Shown: one piece after another, positions 17,360-24,082 of the stretch
Layout of the letters: every line of letters starts with the position of its first letter
How positions within the stretch are numbered: position 1 is the stretch's first letter
NCBI GenBank assembly: GCA_903925075.1
Contig: CAIYDQ010000066.1
Coordinates: 1-34,412 of the forward strand
Origin: an uncultured Geobacter sp.
Lineage (GTDB): Bacteria; Desulfobacterota; Desulfuromonadia; Geobacterales; Geobacteraceae
Direction: 5' to 3'
DNA: 34,412 nt
The notes under the pieces: generated by a model
Told to the model about the DNA's origin: nothing
What the model saw: only the letters and a program-made list of their open reading frames with translations
The model's database searches: none
Position numbers and translations under genes: made by a program

Positions 17360-18079
17360 ATGATACGAGCAGAAGAGGTCGTTGGCAGCATCCTCGCGGC
17401 GCTGGAGCGCGAGCCGAGGGTGAACCTGCATAGTCACCCGATCGAGATCAGCTTCGCCGACGGCATCGTTACGTTGTCAGGGGAAGTGGGCGGGATAGCC
17501 GCCAAGAAGCTGGCGCTGGAATTGGCGGCTGCCCAGTCGCCGGTCTCAGGCGTTGTGGACCGGCTTCGCGTCGAGCCGTCCGGCCGCAGAGAAGACGGCG
17601 CCATCCGCGACCAGGTTTGCAATGCCTTCATCAGCGAGCCTGCTTTGGATGCCTATTCGGTACGGGTCCTGGTGAAGCGGGAGATGGAGTCGATCCGCGC
17701 TCTCGAACCGGACCGGTTGCTGGAAGTGGAAGTCAGCGACGGGGTGGTGATTTTGAACGGCAAGGCGGAGAGCCTTTCCCATAAACGCTTGGCCGGCGCC
17801 CTTGCCTGGTGGGTTCCCGGCAGTCGCGATGTGGTGAACGGCATCGAGCTGTCGCCGCCCATGGAGGACAATGACGACGAGGTCGTCGACGCCGTCCGTC
17901 TGGTCCTCGAGAAGGACCCGCTGGTGAACGCTTCCCAGATCAAGCTGCGCAGCCGCGACTGCGTGGTGACGCTGGACGGCGCGGTTGCGACCGAGAACAG
18001 CAGGATGGCGGCCGAGGCGGATGCCTGGTACGTATTCGGCGTGAACGGCGTGGTCAACAAACTCACCGTCACAGGTTAG
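17360..18079 (+). CDS. Cytoplasmic protein with three BON domains
   Basis: 239 residues from ATG 17360, which follows AAAGGAGGAAG; an earlier in-frame start at 17258 would lie in the promoter. Three BON-like units are visible, each ending in a hydrophobic GIVTLSGEV-type strand plus a helix and a VVN/VVD-type turn: about 3-71 (DGIVTLSGEV, VSGVVDRL), about 80-163 (DGVVILNGKA, RDVVNGIEL) and about 170-239 (DCVVTLDGAV, VNGVVNKLTV). BON domains bind phospholipid or other cell-envelope ligands, and OsmY-type proteins are periplasmic. Here there is no signal peptide or membrane helix, so the protein should be cytoplasmic. The next gene, 36 bases on, is a small HTH/zinc-ribbon regulator that is probably co-transcribed. 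Function unknown. Confidence 0.85.
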   Translation: MIRAEEVVGSILAALEREPRVNLHSHPIEISFADGIVTLSGEVGGIAAKKLALELAAAQSPVSGVVDRLRVEPSGRREDGAIRDQVCNAFISEPALDAYSVRVLVKREMESIRALEPDRLLEVEVSDGVVILNGKAESLSHKRLAGALAWWVPGSRDVVNGIELSPPMEDNDDEVVDAVRLVLEKDPLVNASQIKLRSRDCVVTLDGAVATENSRMAAEADAWYVFGVNGVVNKLTVTG

Positions 18080-18115
18080 CCCGTCGCCGGGCGGGGCAGT
18101 TTCCGGGGGTGACCC

Positions 18116-18433
18116 ATGAGGAGCCGACCGAAGCAGCCGAGCATCCCCGGCGACAGGCACGACACCTTGCGCCATCAGATCGTTTCCGTATTGAGCCGGG
18201 AGAGCCTGACCGCCCGAGAGATATCCGAGCGCGTGGGTATCGAGGAGAAGGAGGTGCTGGAGCACCTGGAGCATATCAAGATCGCACTCCATGCAGGGCT
18301 GGTCAAGTTTCCGGCCCTCTGCTTGGGGTGCGGTTTTTCTTTTCGCAAGAGGGAGCGCCTGAAAGCGCCGGGGCGATGCCCGGTCTGTCGTAGCGAACGC
18401 ATTACCGAGCCGCGCTTCTCGGTCGAAAGCTAG
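18116..18433 (+). CDS. Small HTH/zinc-ribbon transcriptional regulator (COG3357-like)
   Basis: 105 residues. A winged-helix/ArsR-like HTH spans about 18-65 (SVLSRESLTAREISERVGIE is the helix-turn-helix core). A zinc ribbon with two cysteine pairs follows, CLGC at about 69-72 and CPVC at about 88-91. This fusion is found mainly in archaea and anaerobic bacteria and is predicted to regulate transcription; no target is known. A G-rich stretch precedes the ATG and serves as a weak ribosome-binding site. It follows the BON gene closely and converges on the archease gene, with nine bases between the two stops. Its target could be local, but no operator is evident. Confidence 0.82.
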   Translation: MRSRPKQPSIPGDRHDTLRHQIVSVLSRESLTAREISERVGIEEKEVLEHLEHIKIALHAGLVKFPALCLGCGFSFRKRERLKAPGRCPVCRSERITEPRFSVES

Positions 18434-18442
18434 CGCCCCGAC

Positions 18443-18874
18443 TCACACATCCAAAACAACGGTGGCTCTCCACCCCTCCGGGACTTGCGAGAGCGAGAAT
18501 CTGAGCATGGTGACCGCTTTCACGTCGGTGCTCAACCGATGCCGTGCCGGATCGATCTCCTCTCCGCGCAGCGTGGCCTGCAGCCTCCAACCCTCGTCGA
18601 CCTTGTTGATCTTCAACTCTGCTGGAAGCAGTATCAGCTTTCTGGCGTCCTTGTAGAAGATAAGCTCGTTCAGGAAATCGAAAAGCAGCATCTCCTCGTC
18701 GCTCTGATCGAGCGTTATCTCTACCGTTTCCGTCTGCCTGACCGCCGATAGGTCCTGCACCATCACCTGCATGGCGGCGCGAGCGGCTTCCCGGAAAAGC
18801 GCCGCCAGATCCTCGGCCCAGGCGTCAAAGGCGACGTCCGCGTGCGCGATGTCCCCGCGATACTCAAACGGCAT
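18443..18874 (-). CDS. Archease, activator of RtcB RNA ligase
   Basis: 143 residues from ATG 18874 after a GGGAGGGGG ribosome-binding site. Archease speeds guanylylation and turnover of RtcB and binds metal through conserved acidic residues. The family landmarks are present: the N-terminal EYRGDIAHADVAFDAWAEDL with the key His and Asp residues, the central LDQSDEEMLLFDFLNELIFY, and the C-terminal DVKAVTMLRFSLSQ ahead of a Val-Val-Leu-Asp-Val ending. It lies fourteen bases after rtcB, so the two form an operon in the order rtcB-archease. A longer reading of this frame up to 20050 is only the shadow of rtcB. Confidence 0.93.
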   Translation of the reverse strand: MPFEYRGDIAHADVAFDAWAEDLAALFREAARAAMQVMVQDLSAVRQTETVEITLDQSDEEMLLFDFLNELIFYKDARKLILLPAELKINKVDEGWRLQATLRGEEIDPARHRLSTDVKAVTMLRFSLSQVPEGWRATVVLDV

Positions 18875-18888
18875 GCCCCCCTCCCGTT

Positions 18889-20346
18889 TTACCCCTTGAT
18901 ATTGCCGATCGGCACCAGCCGCGCCACCCGCTTGCTGAGACCCGCCAGTTCGGTGGCCTCGACAACCTCGTCGATGTTCTTGTAGGCGGCGCCCGCCTCC
19001 TCGGCCAGTCCGCCGAAAGAATCGGTGCGCACGTAAATGCCTCGCGCCTCCATGTCCCGCTGCAATTTGTCGCCGCGAAAATTTTTCTTGGCCTCGTGCC
19101 GGCTCATGCTTCTGCCGCTGCCGTGCGCCGTGGAGAAAAAAGTCTGGGCGCCGCTGTTCATCCCCGCCAGCAGATAGGAGCCGGTTTCCATGCTGCCGCC
19201 GATGATCACTGGCTGCCCGGTCTTGCTGTAGCATTCTGGCAGGCCCTGAGCGCCGGGCCCGAAGGCGCGGGTGGAACCTTTGCGGTGAATCAGCAATTCC
19301 CGCTCCCTGCCGTTTTCGTCGTGCATCTCCAGTTTGGCCGTGTTGTGGGCGACGTCGTAAACCATGCGCATGCCCAAATCGTCCGGAGACGACAGGAAGA
19401 CGTCGGAAAACACCTCCCTGATGCGGTGCAGGATCACCTGCCGGTTGGCAAAAGCCATGTTCACCGCGCATTTCATGGCGCTGAAATAGGCCTGCCCTTC
19501 CGGGGAGTGGAAGGGGGCGCAGGAAAGTTCGCGGTCCACCAGCTTTATTCCGTACTTGCGCTGCATGACGGAGAGGAACAGTTTCAGGTAGTCGGTCGCC
19601 ACCTGATGGCCGAACCCCCTGCTGCCGCAATGGAACATGATCACCACCTGGTTCGGTACGGTGAGGCCGAAGGCGGCCGCCTTCTCCTGGTCGAAGATGT
19701 TGTGCGGCTGCGCCACCTGAATCTCGCAGTAATGGTTGCCGCTGCCAAGCGTCCCCAGCTGGTTGTAGCCGCGCTCGACCGCCTTGTCGCTGATTGCCGC
19801 AGCGTCGGCGCCGGAGAAACGGCCGCCTTCTTCGGTCATGTCGAGGTCGTCCCGGGTGGCGAAGCCGTGCTTCAGGCACCAGCGCGAACCTTGTTCGGCC
19901 ACGTCTCGGAACTCGTCGTGACTCAGTTTCACGAAACCGTGGCAGCCGACGCCGGTCGGGATTCTGGCGAAGAGCCTGTCGACCAGTTGGTGCAGCCGGG
20001 GCTTCACCTGATCGGCGGTCAGGTTGGTCAGCACGAGCCGCATTCCGCAATTGATGTCGAAGCCGATGCCTCCCGGAGAAATAACGCCGGTTCCCGGGTC
20101 CATCGCGGCTACCCCGCCGATCGGAAAGCCGTAGCCCCAGTGGCCGTCGGGCATGCAGTAGGCAAAGCGCTGGATGCCGGGCAAGGTGGCGACGTTACTT
20201 ACCTGTTCGAAGACGCCTGCATCCATCTCCTGGATCAGTTTTTCGGTGGCGAAAATGCGGGCCGGCACCAGCATCCCCTCTTTATAGCTGGCCGGCAGCT
20301 CCCAGACGGTATCGGATATCTTTTTCAGTGCAGTCGGTACGTTCAT
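18889..20346 (-). CDS. rtcB: RNA-splicing ligase RtcB
   Basis: 485 residues, the usual length. RtcB joins RNA 2',3'-cyclic phosphate (or 3'-phosphate) ends to 5'-OH ends using GTP and Mn2+. Conserved features are CMPDGHWGYGFPIGG (64-78), the metal-binding GFDINCGMR with Asp97 and Cys100, GSGNHYCE (His205), FHCGSRGFGH (His239), VAHNTAK (His334), and AHGSGRSMSR at 407-416, where His408 is the residue expected to be guanylylated. A GGGGGA ribosome-binding site precedes the ATG. No RtcR-type regulator or sigma-54 site is seen next to it, unlike the E. coli operon. It is divergent from an S1-domain RNA-binding gene. Confidence 0.97.
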   Translation of the reverse strand: MNVPTALKKISDTVWELPASYKEGMLVPARIFATEKLIQEMDAGVFEQVSNVATLPGIQRFAYCMPDGHWGYGFPIGGVAAMDPGTGVISPGGIGFDINCGMRLVLTNLTADQVKPRLHQLVDRLFARIPTGVGCHGFVKLSHDEFRDVAEQGSRWCLKHGFATRDDLDMTEEGGRFSGADAAAISDKAVERGYNQLGTLGSGNHYCEIQVAQPHNIFDQEKAAAFGLTVPNQVVIMFHCGSRGFGHQVATDYLKLFLSVMQRKYGIKLVDRELSCAPFHSPEGQAYFSAMKCAVNMAFANRQVILHRIREVFSDVFLSSPDDLGMRMVYDVAHNTAKLEMHDENGRERELLIHRKGSTRAFGPGAQGLPECYSKTGQPVIIGGSMETGSYLLAGMNSGAQTFFSTAHGSGRSMSRHEAKKNFRGDKLQRDMEARGIYVRTDSFGGLAEEAGAAYKNIDEVVEATELAGLSKRVARLVPIGNIKG

Positions 20347-20528
20347 ATTCCCCCCGCTGATGCCGTTTCAGAATCCGGCGCCTGCCTATAGTACCATGGC
20401 TCGGGTTGTTTTCTCTGCTCGCCGCGAGCCACCGCGCTCGCCGCGGCGCTTTTTTGCCGATATGCGCCACTTTTTGCCTGCAAATCGGCCGAAGCGGCGG
20501 CGGCCCCGCCTGAGACAGGCAAACGTAG

Positions 20529-20558
20529 TTGACAAGGGTAGGGAGTCACCTGTATGCT
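20529..20558 (+). promoter_or_regulatory. Sigma-70 promoter for the S1-domain gene
   Basis: A perfect TTGACA (20529-20534) and TATGCT (20553-20558) are separated by 18 bases, about 45 bases before the ATG at 20603. It lies in the 256-base gap shared with the divergent rtcB gene. Confidence 0.6.
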
Positions 20559-20602
20559 CCATGAGCGCCTAAAGCGCAACAATTCAGCGAAGAGGTAAAT
20601 TA

Positions 20603-21808
20603 ATGAATAGCGAAGACAGGGAAGAGATGGAGACAGAAGAGGAAAGTTTCGCCGCCATGTTCGAACGCAGCCAGAAGGACTCCGGGCACTTGACGCCGGG
20701 ATCCAAGGTGGAGGCGACGGTCCTCAAGATCAGCAAGGATTGGGTCTTCCTGGACACCGGCCGCAAGGGCGAGGGGGTTCTGGACATAAAAGAACTGCTC
20801 GACGCCGACGGCAATGTGGGCGTCAAGGTGGGAGACAAGGTCTCGGCCTGGTTCATCTCTTCGCGTAACAACGAGATGCGCTTCACCACCAAAGTCGGCG
20901 CAGGGAGCGGCGGGGCCGCCGGCAATGCCCAGTTGGAGGAGGCCTATGCCGCCGGCATACCGGTCGAAGGCGTGGTGGAGAAAGAGGTGAAAGGCGGTTT
21001 CGAAGTGAAAGTCGCCGGCTCGCGCGCCTTTTGCCCTTTTTCGCAAATGGGGCTGAGAAGGATCGAGGACAGCGCGGCGCTGATCGGAAAGCACATGTCG
21101 TTTCGGATCAGCGAGTATGCCGAGAACGGCCGCAATATCGTGCTGTCGCACCGCGCGCTGCTGGAAGAGGAACTGCAGGAGCAAAAGGACGCGCTGAAAG
21201 AGACCTTGAAGGTCGGCGACAGGGTCAAAGGCACCGTCACCTCGCTGCGCGATTTCGGCGCCTTCGTCTCCATCGGCTGCGTCGAGGGACTGCTGCCGGT
21301 GTCCGAGCTCTCCTGGACGCGGGTCAAAGACGTCAGCGAAGTTCTCGCCGCCGGGCAGGAAATCGAGGTTGTCGTGAAAGGGATAGACTGGGAAAAAAAC
21401 CGCATCTCCTTCTCCCTGAAGGACACCCTGGCCGACCCCTGGGAAGAGGCGGCCCAAGCCTTTCCCGAAGGCTCCTACCAAAACGGCACGGTTGCCCGGC
21501 TCACTCCCTTCGGCGCTTTCGTCACGCTGGGAAGCGGCGTGGACGGCCTGATCCATATCTCCAAGCTGGGCGCCGGCAAGAGGATTCAGCATCCCAAAGA
21601 GGTGCTCTCCGAAGGCCAGGCGGTCGAGGTGAAAGTGGAGGGGATCGACCGTGAGCAGAAACGGATTTCGCTGTCGCTTGCCGCCATCAGCCGGGCGGAG
21701 CAGGAGCAAACCGAGACCATGGACGCCTATCGAAAGAGCGTCGCGGAGACCCCGAAAGGCATGGGGACCCTTGGCGACCTGCTGAAGGCGAAATTGGCAA
21801 AGGGGTAG
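20603..21808 (+). CDS. S1-domain RNA-binding protein (four S1 repeats, RpsA-like)
   Basis: 401 residues. After an acidic N-terminal tail there are four S1/OB-fold repeats at roughly 33-98, 118-186, 204-273 and 288-360. The last two are the most canonical (GTVTSLRDFGAFVSIGCVEGLLPVSE and GTVARLTPFGAFVTLGSGVDGLIHIS, followed by KRISLSL-type endings). Full-length ribosomal protein S1 has six repeats, so this is a shorter relative, of the type found as a second S1-like protein in many bacteria. It should bind RNA; whether it works on ribosomes or elsewhere is unknown. AGAGG precedes the ATG and a sigma-70 promoter lies upstream. It overlaps in context with the divergent RNA-repair operon and is followed three bases later by a DUF3820 gene. 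Confidence 0.9.
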   Translation: MNSEDREEMETEEESFAAMFERSQKDSGHLTPGSKVEATVLKISKDWVFLDTGRKGEGVLDIKELLDADGNVGVKVGDKVSAWFISSRNNEMRFTTKVGAGSGGAAGNAQLEEAYAAGIPVEGVVEKEVKGGFEVKVAGSRAFCPFSQMGLRRIEDSAALIGKHMSFRISEYAENGRNIVLSHRALLEEELQEQKDALKETLKVGDRVKGTVTSLRDFGAFVSIGCVEGLLPVSELSWTRVKDVSEVLAAGQEIEVVVKGIDWEKNRISFSLKDTLADPWEEAAQAFPEGSYQNGTVARLTPFGAFVTLGSGVDGLIHISKLGAGKRIQHPKEVLSEGQAVEVKVEGIDREQKRISLSLAAISRAEQEQTETMDAYRKSVAETPKGMGTLGDLLKAKLAKG

Positions 21809-21811
21809 CCT

Positions 21812-22063
21812 TTGGAGGAATTGTTCCCGGACCGCTCCTACCTGTTGAAACTGGCGCGGACCAAGATGCCCTACGGCAAATTTGCCGGGAAACTGCTGGT
21901 GGATCTGCCGGAGCCCTACCTGGTATGGATGCGGCAGCAAGGCTTTCCGCAAGGGGAACTTGGCGAGATGCTGCAGTGCATGTACGAGATCAAGCTGAAC
22001 GGCCTGGAGTACCTGTTCGACCCGCTGGTTAAGAAACTCCGTCCGCCGATCCACAAACGATAG
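21812..22063 (+). CDS. DUF3820 family small protein
   Basis: 83 residues. It starts at TTG 21812, five bases after AAAGGGG inside the end of the S1 gene, leaving only three bases between the two genes, so translation is probably coupled. The DUF3820 core is visible: MPYGKFAGKLLVDLPEPYLVWM followed by GFPQGELGEMLQCMYEIKLNGLE. The family is widespread and small; a Pseudomonas member was described as a quorum-sensing-regulated factor, but no biochemical function is established. Coupling to an S1-type RNA-binding protein is the main clue. A strong terminator ends the operon. Confidence 0.85.
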   Translation: MEELFPDRSYLLKLARTKMPYGKFAGKLLVDLPEPYLVWMRQQGFPQGELGEMLQCMYEIKLNGLEYLFDPLVKKLRPPIHKR

Positions 22064-22147
22064 GGGCGGATTCAAAACCAGCCATGAACCCAGCTTGGCG
22101 CATCGTTTGGCCGAAGTCGGCCCAAATTCGCTAAAGCGAACACAACA

Positions 22148-22189
22148 CGAAAAAATCCCCTCTGGCGCTGGCAAGAGGGGATTTTTTCG
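22148..22189. terminator. Bidirectional Rho-independent terminator
   Basis: A perfect 16-bp inverted repeat: CGAAAAAATCCCCTCT pairs with AGAGGGGATTTTTTCG around a ten-base loop, with A and T runs on the two sides. It ends the S1/DUF3820 operon on the plus strand and the BCAM0308-like gene on the minus strand. Confidence 0.95.
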
Positions 22190-22244
22190 TCAACTGCGGC
22201 ATTTCCAGGTTCCGACGGAGGAGGCCGTGTCTCGCTGCCTCCGG

Positions 22245-22739
22245 TCAACGCATCCATTCCACCCGGACCATGCGCTGGTCGTGGCTCCATTGGTAGTGAA
22301 GCACCCCCTTTTGCGACCTGAACACCTCCCTTCCGAGCTTTTGGGCGAGTTTATCTTCAGTAGTGGTGACGGTGATCCGTTCACCCTCCTCCTTGATCTC
22401 CATGATGCGCCCGATGGGGTTTTTCTCCCGGGATTTCGTCTCCTGCTGCTTTATGGCGTTGAGAATTTCGTCCTTATGAGCCGCGAGATACGGACCCGAT
22501 AATGTGACTACGCCGGCCGGGTTGTGGTCCTGCATGCGCTGGCAGGCAGGACAAAGAACCTGGCAGTTGCTCTCTGCCGCCGTGCTTTCGGTCTGCCATC
22601 TCTTGTTGTGGTAGACTATGCCGCATCCCCTGCATGTCGCGCCCTCCGGCAGCCCGCGCTTTGGCAGGTAGGCGTCGAGGCTTCGTGCGTTTCTTTGTCC
22701 CTTCTCTTCCACGCCGGTTCTATTGGTTGCATGTGCCAT
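22245..22739 (-). CDS. BCAM0308-like protein with two-CXXC zinc-binding site
   Basis: 164 residues; AGGGGAGG lies just before the ATG. Two cysteine pairs, Cys36/Cys39 (CRGC) and Cys63/Cys66 (CPAC), form a probable zinc ribbon separated by VYHNKRW, a pattern seen in the BCAM0308 family and reminiscent of the NMD3-type zinc finger. The C-terminal half (about 105-164) is a mixed alpha/beta domain rich in charged residues and could bind nucleic acid or protein. No function is established for the family. It shares the terminator at 22148-22189 with the convergent operon. An inverted repeat at 22781-22794 sits in its likely promoter. Confidence 0.78.
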   Translation of the reverse strand: MAHATNRTGVEEKGQRNARSLDAYLPKRGLPEGATCRGCGIVYHNKRWQTESTAAESNCQVLCPACQRMQDHNPAGVVTLSGPYLAAHKDEILNAIKQQETKSREKNPIGRIMEIKEEGERITVTTTEDKLAQKLGREVFRSQKGVLHYQWSHDQRMVRVEWMR

Positions 22740-22780
22740 TACGGCCTCCCCTGACTCATTGGTATTTTACAATAGTATAG

Positions 22781-22794
22781 CACTGTGTACAGTG
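22781..22794. promoter_or_regulatory. Operator-like inverted repeat upstream of the BCAM0308-like gene
   Basis: CACTGT-GT-ACAGTG is a perfect 6-bp inverted repeat with a two-base centre, 42 bases before the minus-strand ATG at 22739 and next to AT-rich sequence that could be a -10 region. It has the size of a dimeric regulator site. No regulator can be assigned. Confidence 0.35.
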
Positions 22795-22887
22795 GCGCGC
22801 ACCATTGGTTACAGAAGGTCGAATGGCAGTAGTAACGGCGAAGAAGGAAGAGAGAAGGGATGATAGAAGGGGGAGATGTCTGGCATG

Positions 22888-22922
22888 AAAAAAGGCCCGA
22901 TGCATTGCACCGGACCTTTTTT
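22888..22922 (+). terminator. Terminator-like hairpin without an assigned gene
   Basis: AAAAAAGGCCCG and CGGACCTTTTTT pair with one mismatch around an 11-base loop and end in six T residues. It looks like a Rho-independent terminator for plus-strand transcription, and the A run would let it act the other way too. The closest coding region on the plus strand ends at 22063, beyond an earlier terminator, so it may end a small RNA from the 22740-22890 stretch. Confidence 0.55.
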
Positions 22923-23087
22923 AAGAATAGACTGGCGTTCAATCTATGAGATGCTTTATTCTAATCCGACGGTGGAAATGCCAGGGGGCGAAACAACATG
23001 CTCCGCAAGGACCATGCTTTCCGGTGAACCCTTTGCTCTCCCCTTTTTCCAGCGGTTTTTACGCGCATGACGGATGAGACATAAGGC

Positions 23088-23273
23088 CTATCGGCTTGAT
23101 CTCCTTGAACGCCAGCTACCAACTCCAAAGTACCGTATCGGTTTTAGTATGTGAGACCACTGCTCTTGCGTAAAGCATCCCCCCGGAAGACGTTTTAGGC
23201 ATCTCCCTTTCGGGAACTGCACACCGCGTCTGAACCTGGGAAACATCATGGTCAGTATCATCAGGTTCCTCAC
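23088..23273 (-). CDS. Doubtful small open frame, no recognised family
   Basis: A 61-codon frame starting with GTG 23273, preceded by AAAGG six bases upstream. The product is basic (many Arg and Lys) with two cysteines and no recognisable domain, signal peptide or membrane segment. Codon composition is unlike the flanking high-GC genes. It could be a remnant of a mobile element, part of a structured RNA locus, or chance. Listed for completeness only. Confidence 0.2.
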   Translation of the reverse strand: MRNLMILTMMFPRFRRGVQFPKGRCLKRLPGGCFTQEQWSHILKPIRYFGVGSWRSRRSSR

Positions 23274-23407
23274 GCAACCTTTACCAATACCCCAGAGCTG
23301 ATTTTCAATGATCTATGTGCTTCCTTCATCTGACTTCAGTGTACTCCCGGCTAGAAAAAGTGTAAAGAAAAATGCAAAGCGCTATTTGGGACTTCGAGGG
23401 GAGGGGC

Positions 23408-24082
23408 ATGACGATGCATGCAGAGACCGATCTGGAGGTGAGAAAGGAGCGGATGCTGAGCGAACATCTCCTGGCGCGGGGGATTCGCGACGCCGCCGTG
23501 CTGCGGGCCATGCGCGAGGTGCCCAGAGAGTCCTTCCTGCCGCCGGAGATGGCGCGGTTGGCGTACGAAGACAGCCCGCTGCCGATCGATGCGGGGCAGA
23601 CGATCTCGCAACCGTACATCGTGGCCTATATGATCGAGGCGCTGGAACTATCGGGGAAGGAGCGAGTGCTGGAGATCGGCACCGGTTCGGGATACGCGGC
23701 GGCCGTGTTGAGCAGATGCGCGGCCGAGGTCTACACCGTCGAGCGCATCCCGCTGCTGGCGGACGGCGCGCGCAACCGGCTGCAGTCCCTGGGCTATAGC
23801 AACGTCAAAGTGCTGCACGCCGACGGCACCCTGGGATGGCGCGAGCAGGCGCCTTACGACGCCATCGTGGTGACTGCGGGCGCACCCGAAGTGCCGGCCG
23901 AGTTGCTGGAGCAACTGGGTCCCGGCGGGAGGCTGGTTATTCCGGTGGGGCCGAGCCAGCATCTGCAGAACCTGGTCCGGGTGCGCAGGCTTCCCCGGGG
24001 AGATTTCCGGCGCGAGCACCTGTGCGCCGTCCGCTTCGTGCCGCTGATCGGGGAGCAGGGGTGGGATGACGGTCCGTATTAA
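23408..24082 (+). CDS. pcm: Protein-L-isoaspartate O-methyltransferase
   Basis: Methylates abnormal L-isoaspartyl residues with S-adenosylmethionine, starting repair of aged proteins. The protein has 224 residues from ATG 23408, which follows GAGGGGAGGGG; a second ATG at 23414 is equally possible, and an in-frame ATG at 23372 has no ribosome-binding site. Family motifs are LPIDAGQTISQPYIVAYM (substrate region), the SAM-binding VLEIGTGSGYAAAVL, VYTVERIPLLADGAR, and the late motif APYDAIVVTAGAPEVP with LGPGGRLVIPVG. Its TAA overlaps the stop of the convergent pseudouridine synthase by four bases. Confidence 0.95.
   Translation: MTMHAETDLEVRKERMLSEHLLARGIRDAAVLRAMREVPRESFLPPEMARLAYEDSPLPIDAGQTISQPYIVAYMIEALELSGKERVLEIGTGSGYAAAVLSRCAAEVYTVERIPLLADGARNRLQSLGYSNVKVLHADGTLGWREQAPYDAIVVTAGAPEVPAELLEQLGPGGRLVIPVGPSQHLQNLVRVRRLPRGDFRREHLCAVRFVPLIGEQGWDDGPY

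Larger units (their letters stand above)
22740..23407. other. Gene-poor region with inverted repeat, terminator-like hairpin and one doubtful open frame
   Basis: About 670 bases with no convincing protein gene and a lower GC content than the flanks. It contains an inverted repeat near the promoter of the minus-strand gene at 22245, a terminator-like hairpin at 22888-22922 with no gene reading into it, and a 61-codon minus-strand frame at 23088-23273. A further inverted repeat, GAACCTG...CAGGTTC, spans about 23232-23267. A small RNA or a decayed mobile element could explain the region; neither is proven. Confidence 0.5.

Noticed and set aside
18443-20050. A 535-codon minus-strand frame covering archease and most of rtcB
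   Set aside because: Only its last 143 codons are archease, which has its own start and ribosome-binding site; the rest is a shadow frame of rtcB.
19096-20391. A 431-codon plus-strand frame opposite rtcB
   Set aside because: Shadow frame; rtcB motifs on the minus strand are complete.
20429-20457. Terminator-like CGCCGCGGCG followed by T6 in the rtcB/S1 divergent region
   Set aside because: No plus-strand transcript is expected to reach it, and the stem is short; probably part of the GC-rich promoter region.
20600-22174. A 524-codon frame opposite the S1-domain gene
   Set aside because: Antisense shadow of a well-supported gene with promoter and ribosome-binding site on the plus strand.
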